Below are positions 5,211-7,733 of a stretch of 7,733 bases of DNA, in pieces (the stretch's first letter is position 1; the number at the start of each line of letters is the position of its first letter). Both the position numbers and the translations under genes were made by a program. Under the pieces are notes generated by a model. That model searched no databases and was not told the origin of the DNA. It saw only the letters and a program-made list of their open reading frames with translations. The stretch covers positions 1 through 7,733 of the forward strand of contig JBBIND010000105.1 in NCBI GenBank assembly GCA_037444075.1. The letters are read 5' to 3'. Source of the stretch: JBBIND01 sp037444075. GTDB taxonomy: Bacteria > Acidobacteriota > Terriglobia > Bryobacterales > Bryobacteraceae.

Positions 5211-6854
5211 CTACAGCCGGGCGAACTCGACGCGCCGGTGCTGCGCCCTGCCCTTCGGCGTGTCGTTGGATTCGAGCGGCTTCGCGTCGCCAATGCCTTC
5301 AGTGGTCAAACGCTCCGCACTGACGCCGAACTGCGGCACCAGGACGTTCTTGACCGCTTCAGCGCGCCGTTTGGACAGGTCAAGATTGTGGGCGGCGTTT
5401 CCGCTGGAGTCCGTATGACCCTCGACTCGCAGTTTCAGGTTGGGGTTGGACTCCATCGCCCGGGCGACCAGCCGGATGACCGAAGCGGACTCGGGTTTCA
5501 GCCGGTCACTGTCGGTATCGAAGAGAATTCCGTGCGTCACATAGCGTCCCGAGGAGTTGATGATCTGGCTGAAATCAGGCGCGGATTCCGCAAAGCGCGC
5601 AAAGCGGATCCCCAGTTTCTCTTGCATATACTCGGCGTAGAGCGCCGCGCCTTCCAGTTGCGGCAGCGTCACCTGGTTGACATCGACGACTCGCTCGCCG
5701 TTGACGTAAATGCGCAGCCGGCCGTTCTGAATCCAGAAGTTCTGCTTTACCGGCTGGCTGAAATCCACTTGGATCTTAGCGTTGGCAAGGCTCTCATGTT
5801 TCGGGTAGTGGTGATCCACGTCGATTTGGAGTTGGTTCTCCCAAGCCCGTGTGGATATCTCCAGGGCAGCATAGCGCCCCGTCGGTCCTTGCCAACTCCC
5901 GTCGTGGATATACCAGACCACGCGACGGTCATTCGGGTCGTCGAACTTCAACTCCGTCTCGAGGGTGAAATTGGCGGGAATACCTTTGAGATTCGGGGTC
6001 AGAGTCACGGTCTCCCCGGTGAGGATGGACATTTGCCGGATTCCCGGCCCCGTTTTCAGGCCAACGGAGCCACCGCGGACTCTCCAATGCGGAGGCGGCT
6101 CGTCGCCGGCCATATCCGTAAAGTCGTCATAAAAGATCGTCCTGGAGCCCGCGACGAAATCGGCCTTGATCGTCGTCAGGTCGGGTTGGCCGGGTGTAGT
6201 AGTTGCAGGCTTGGGCGCAGTCACGGGCGCAACTGCTACCGCAGCGGGAGCCGCAGGGGCCGCAGCCGGCGCCACGTTCGGGGTAAGGCTGGCCAACTCC
6301 CGGCCGCCCCGGGATTTCGCCGACACCACCACCCGGCTTCCGGCGCCGAATCGAACGCTGGGGGCGTCGCTCGAGAACTCAATCACGTTGGCGGCATGGG
6401 ATGCTTCACTCACAGCTCCGACGGCTGCGCCCCGCCTTCCACCTGTCAGTCCGCCCAGTGCGGCTCCGAATCCGGCTCGCGCGGCAGTCCTTGCCGCGAC
6501 GTTGTTCCGGCGGACGCTTCGTCCCTCTTCATCCTTGTTCGCCTCACCTTTGGAATTGGTGATCGACGTGATTTCGGTCGAGACGGGAACCTCTTCGGAG
6601 CCGTGCTTCAGCGTTTCGAACGTGAACCGCAGCGAAGCCTGGCGGCCGCCGGCTTTTGATTCGGTGACCCTTCCCTCTAACGTGTCTCCCGCGAAGGCTG
6701 GCGGACTGATCACGCGGGCCATGACAGGGTCCCCCGTGTTGCTGATGTTGGTGCCCAGCGGGGCCAGCAATTCCGCCTGGAGTTCGATGTTCTGGCCGTG
6801 CATGGCCGGGGCGATGAGCAACAAAAGGGCCATCCAAAAAGTGAGTCGATACAT
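5211..6854 (-). CDS. OmpA-family outer-membrane/peptidoglycan-binding protein with glycine-rich and ConA-like regions
   Basis: 547 residues from ATG at 6854. The frame extends further upstream without coding character; this start is preferred because AAGGAG sits 8 bases before it and a signal peptide follows (MYRLTFWMALLLLIAPAMHG, cleavage near residue 20). Regions in order: a beta-rich segment about 25-110 with GDTLEGRVTESKAGG; a basic then Gly/Ala-rich segment 115-150 (GFGAALGGLTGGRRGAAVGA), like a glycine zipper; an Ala/Pro linker about 192-222; a central jelly-roll-like domain about 240-425 (FYDDFTD…HWRVRGGSVGL, then VVWYIHDGSWQGPTGRY), resembling laminin-G/concanavalin folds; and an OmpA C-terminal domain about 435-547 (ILFDTDSDRLKPES, then GHTDSSG…NLDLSKRRAEAV). 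Asp482 and Arg496/497 are the expected diaminopimelate-binding residues of that domain. It should tether the envelope to peptidoglycan; no eight-strand OmpA barrel is evident. The central domain may bind a glycan, which is a guess. It is transcribed alone: divergent from the gene to its right and ended by a strong terminator. Confidence 0.88.
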   Translation of the reverse strand: MYRLTFWMALLLLIAPAMHGQNIELQAELLAPLGTNISNTGDPVMARVISPPAFAGDTLEGRVTESKAGGRQASLRFTFETLKHGSEEVPVSTEITSITNSKGEANKDEEGRSVRRNNVAARTAARAGFGAALGGLTGGRRGAAVGAVSEASHAANVIEFSSDAPSVRFGAGSRVVVSAKSRGGRELASLTPNVAPAAAPAAPAAVAVAPVTAPKPATTTPGQPDLTTIKADFVAGSRTIFYDDFTDMAGDEPPPHWRVRGGSVGLKTGPGIRQMSILTGETVTLTPNLKGIPANFTLETELKFDDPNDRRVVWYIHDGSWQGPTGRYAALEISTRAWENQLQIDVDHHYPKHESLANAKIQVDFSQPVKQNFWIQNGRLRIYVNGERVVDVNQVTLPQLEGAALYAEYMQEKLGIRFARFAESAPDFSQIINSSGRYVTHGILFDTDSDRLKPESASVIRLVARAMESNPNLKLRVEGHTDSSGNAAHNLDLSKRRAEAVKNVLVPQFGVSAERLTTEGIGDAKPLESNDTPKGRAQHRRVEFARL

Positions 6855-6862
6855 GAGGCAGT

Positions 6863-6868
6863 CTCCTT
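6863..6868 (-). promoter_or_regulatory. Ribosome binding site deciding the OmpA-family start
   Basis: Minus-strand AAGGAG, followed by 8 bases and the ATG at 6854. It sets the start 38 codons inside the longest possible frame and places a signal peptide at the N-terminus. Confidence 0.8.
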
Positions 6869-7255
6869 GTAGAGTCTGGGATCGGGTTTCTCCGGCCATA
6901 GCTTGGGTCAGCAGCCACCGGCCGTCGCGAACTGCCAGAGACGGATACCCGCGGCACAAGTAACCCACCGGCCCACCAGGTCTTCGGCAGTTCTCCGCGT
7001 ATTATATGCCGAACATGGCCTAGGAGCCGCTTTCCGGGCCTTCGGAGTCCTCGGTCTTCCGCAGGCAGGGGTACTACCCGCAAACGGATTCGAGTTCGAC
7101 GACACTCCGCCGCGGCAGGGCGGCTGCAAGGCGGCAGCCCCGGCGCCGGAGACCGGACCCGACCGCGTTCAATCTGCTCCCGCAGGCGCTGCCCAAAGCC
7201 ACGACGCCTGGTCCCGTATCATGGTCCCGGGCCGAGGCCGGTTTTCGGCAAGCCT
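6869..7255. other. Divergent GC-rich spacer without a recognisable gene
   Basis: Lies between the minus-strand OmpA-family gene and the plus-strand Tat-leader stub. Frames open across it on both strands have shadow-like Arg/Pro/Ala-rich composition, no ribosome binding sites and no familiar motifs. The only promoter-like element is a minus-strand TATAAT at 7006-7001, 147 bases upstream of the OmpA-family start and without a -35 match at 17 bases. A small hairpin (GGCTGC at 7122, GCAGCC at 7134) is seen. I see no tRNA, repeat array or mobile-element end. Its size and lack of content would fit decayed sequence as well as regulatory DNA. Confidence 0.4.
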
Positions 7256-7260
7256 GGAGG
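7256..7260 (+). promoter_or_regulatory. Shine-Dalgarno sequence of the Tat-leader stub
   Basis: GGAGG, extended by GAAA, 11 bases before the ATG at 7272 (8 from the end of the purine run). It is one of the clearest ribosome binding sites in the window, yet it precedes a frame of only 14 codons, which suggests that a longer gene once began here. Confidence 0.6.
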
Positions 7261-7271
7261 AAACAACCCTC

Positions 7272-7370
7272 ATGAATCGTAGAGACCTGCTCAGAACCTC
7301 GCTTGCTTCAGGCTGAGCCGGCACAAAACCGGCTCTGCCATTCCTGGAATGGCTGAACCGGGCAGACCCA
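7272..7370 (+). pseudogene. Broken 5' end of a Tat-exported protein gene (stop at codon 15)
   Basis: MNRRDLLRTSLASG is a twin-arginine leader beginning, preceded by a good ribosome binding site, but it ends at TGA 7314-7316. In the same frame the sequence continues AGTKPALPFLEWLNR. 'RRxxLR…ALPFLEWL' is the usual look of Tat leaders at the front of DUF1552/DUF1501-type proteins (from memory of the families). This implies one leader interrupted by a nonsense codon, then cut off at about 7370, where the next gene's 5' region begins. The remainder of the Tat protein is absent. Alternatives are a 14-residue leader peptide controlling the downstream gene, or readthrough of the UGA, since the frame is open to the window end. 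Right limit approximate. Confidence 0.5.
7315..7335 (+). repeat. Hairpin enclosing the in-frame UGA
   Basis: GAGCCGG (7315-7321) and CCGGCTC (7329-7335) are perfect inverted repeats around a CACAAAA loop. The last two bases of the TGA stop are in the left arm. No U tract follows, so it is not a normal terminator. Confidence 0.55.
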
Positions 7371-7382
7371 ACGAGCAGGTTC

Positions 7383-7733
7383 ATGAGCCTGGAAGAACTC
7401 CAGCAGGACCCATCGGTCTACCTACTCCCGGAATGTGAGGAGGAAGAAGACGTCCGGAAGCACCTGGCGGAAGCCTGCGAATGGATCTTCGAAGCGGAAC
7501 TCGAGAGCTGGTATACCGGCGCAGCGGCATGGCCGAAGCGGCGCGGCATGATTACCTTCGAACACTGGTTCGAGTGGAGTGCTCATTCGACGGTGATCGG
7601 CCTCTGCGCGGATCCTCTTGTTGTAGAGGAAGAAATTCAAGCCGGGGGGCTCGTCGAGCCGAACAGGAAGAGGCGGGCGCGGAAGCCCGAAAGCGAGGCT
7701 GTGTACAATGGGCCTAGTGGACAAGCGCCGCAT
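7383..7733 (+). CDS. Hypothetical acidic Trp-rich protein, 3' end outside the window
   Basis: 117 codons without a stop from ATG at 7383 to the window edge. I cannot name the family. The first 85 residues have strong coding character: MSLEELQQDPSVYLLPECEE, an acidic helix (EDVRKHLAEACEWIFEAELE), then AWPKRRGMITFEHWFEWSAH and VIGLCADPLVVEEEI. The mix of acidic helix, aromatic clusters and a central WPKRR turn suggests a small cytosolic helical protein; I recall similar short hypothetical proteins in soil bacteria but cannot cite one. After residue 90 it turns basic and disordered (VEPNRKRRARKPESE), so the end is probably near. No signal peptide or membrane segment. The ribosome binding site is weak (GAGCAGG, 3 bases before the ATG). 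The same frame is open upstream to the TGA at 7314, so it may be translated by coupling or readthrough from the Tat-leader stub. An ATG at 7708 in another frame could be a following gene, but too little is visible. Confidence 0.65.
   Translation, partial: MSLEELQQDPSVYLLPECEEEEDVRKHLAEACEWIFEAELESWYTGAAAWPKRRGMITFEHWFEWSAHSTVIGLCADPLVVEEEIQAGGLVEPNRKRRARKPESEAVYNGPSGQAPH

Noticed and set aside
5238..6659. A 473-codon plus-strand open frame opposite the OmpA-family gene
   Set aside because: Shadow of the minus-strand gene; no recognisable domains or signal peptide, whereas the minus strand has signal peptide, ribosome binding site and OmpA domain.
6855..6968. A longer N-terminus for the OmpA-family protein, starting at 6968
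   Set aside because: The extra 38 residues lack coding character and would bury the signal peptide; a clear AAGGAG precedes the ATG at 6854.
6903..7316. A 137-codon plus-strand frame across the divergent spacer ending in the Tat stub
   Set aside because: It starts at a TTG without a ribosome binding site and has shadow-like composition until the ATG at 7272, where a proper ribosome binding site appears.
7314..7335. UGA plus hairpin as a selenocysteine (SECIS) signal
   Set aside because: The stem includes the UGA itself, the loop lacks the expected G/U features, and the position falls in the hydrophobic part of a Tat leader where selenocysteine makes no chemical sense. A nonsense mutation is simpler.

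Overview
The window is GC-rich bacterial DNA with a loose gene layout: genes on both strands, wide spacers, and several broken or partial genes between intact ones. The gene types (a Tat-exported sulfatase, a PQQ-like beta-propeller protein, a Tat-signal gene start, a multihaem nitrite reductase, a multidomain OmpA-family lipid-envelope protein) suggest a Gram-negative soil or sediment bacterium. The style is like Acidobacteriota of the Solibacter/Bryobacter kind. That taxonomic guess is inference from family flavour only; there is no rRNA or marker gene here.

Layout: (1) 1-~420, + strand: end of a secreted-type or structural protein that only reads through if the frame is changed near 150-170, so a frameshifted remnant. 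(2) 605-2137, +: intact 510-aa formylglycine sulfatase with a twin-arginine leader, closed by a perfect 16-bp hairpin terminator. (3) 2291-3085, -: a beta-propeller gene fragment lacking its start and about its last two blades or more. It lies nearly head-to-head with (4) 3094-3294, +, a 65-residue unrecognised reading frame that may itself lack its 5' part. (5) 3374-5002, -: the best-defined gene, an octahaem, NrfA-type ammonia-forming nitrite reductase with one CxxCK and seven CxxCH motifs and a Tyr-x-Cys signature. (6) 5211-6854, -: a 547-aa OmpA-family protein with a clear ribosome binding site and a strong U-tract terminator. (7) 6855-7271: a divergent spacer without a convincing gene. 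(8) 7272-7316, +: a 14-codon Tat-leader stub that stops at a UGA lying in a hairpin, with the frame open beyond it. (9) 7383 to the window end, +: an unrecognised acidic, Trp-rich protein, incomplete at the right edge.

The intact genes do not form an obvious single pathway. Sulfatase, nitrite reductase and OmpA-like protein are all predicted to work outside the cytoplasm, but each appears to be its own transcription unit. The most interesting item is the octahaem nitrite reductase: its residues predict the Tyr-Cys cross-linked active site known from Thioalkalivibrio enzymes. No new defence system, CRISPR array, tRNA, rRNA or insertion sequence was seen.
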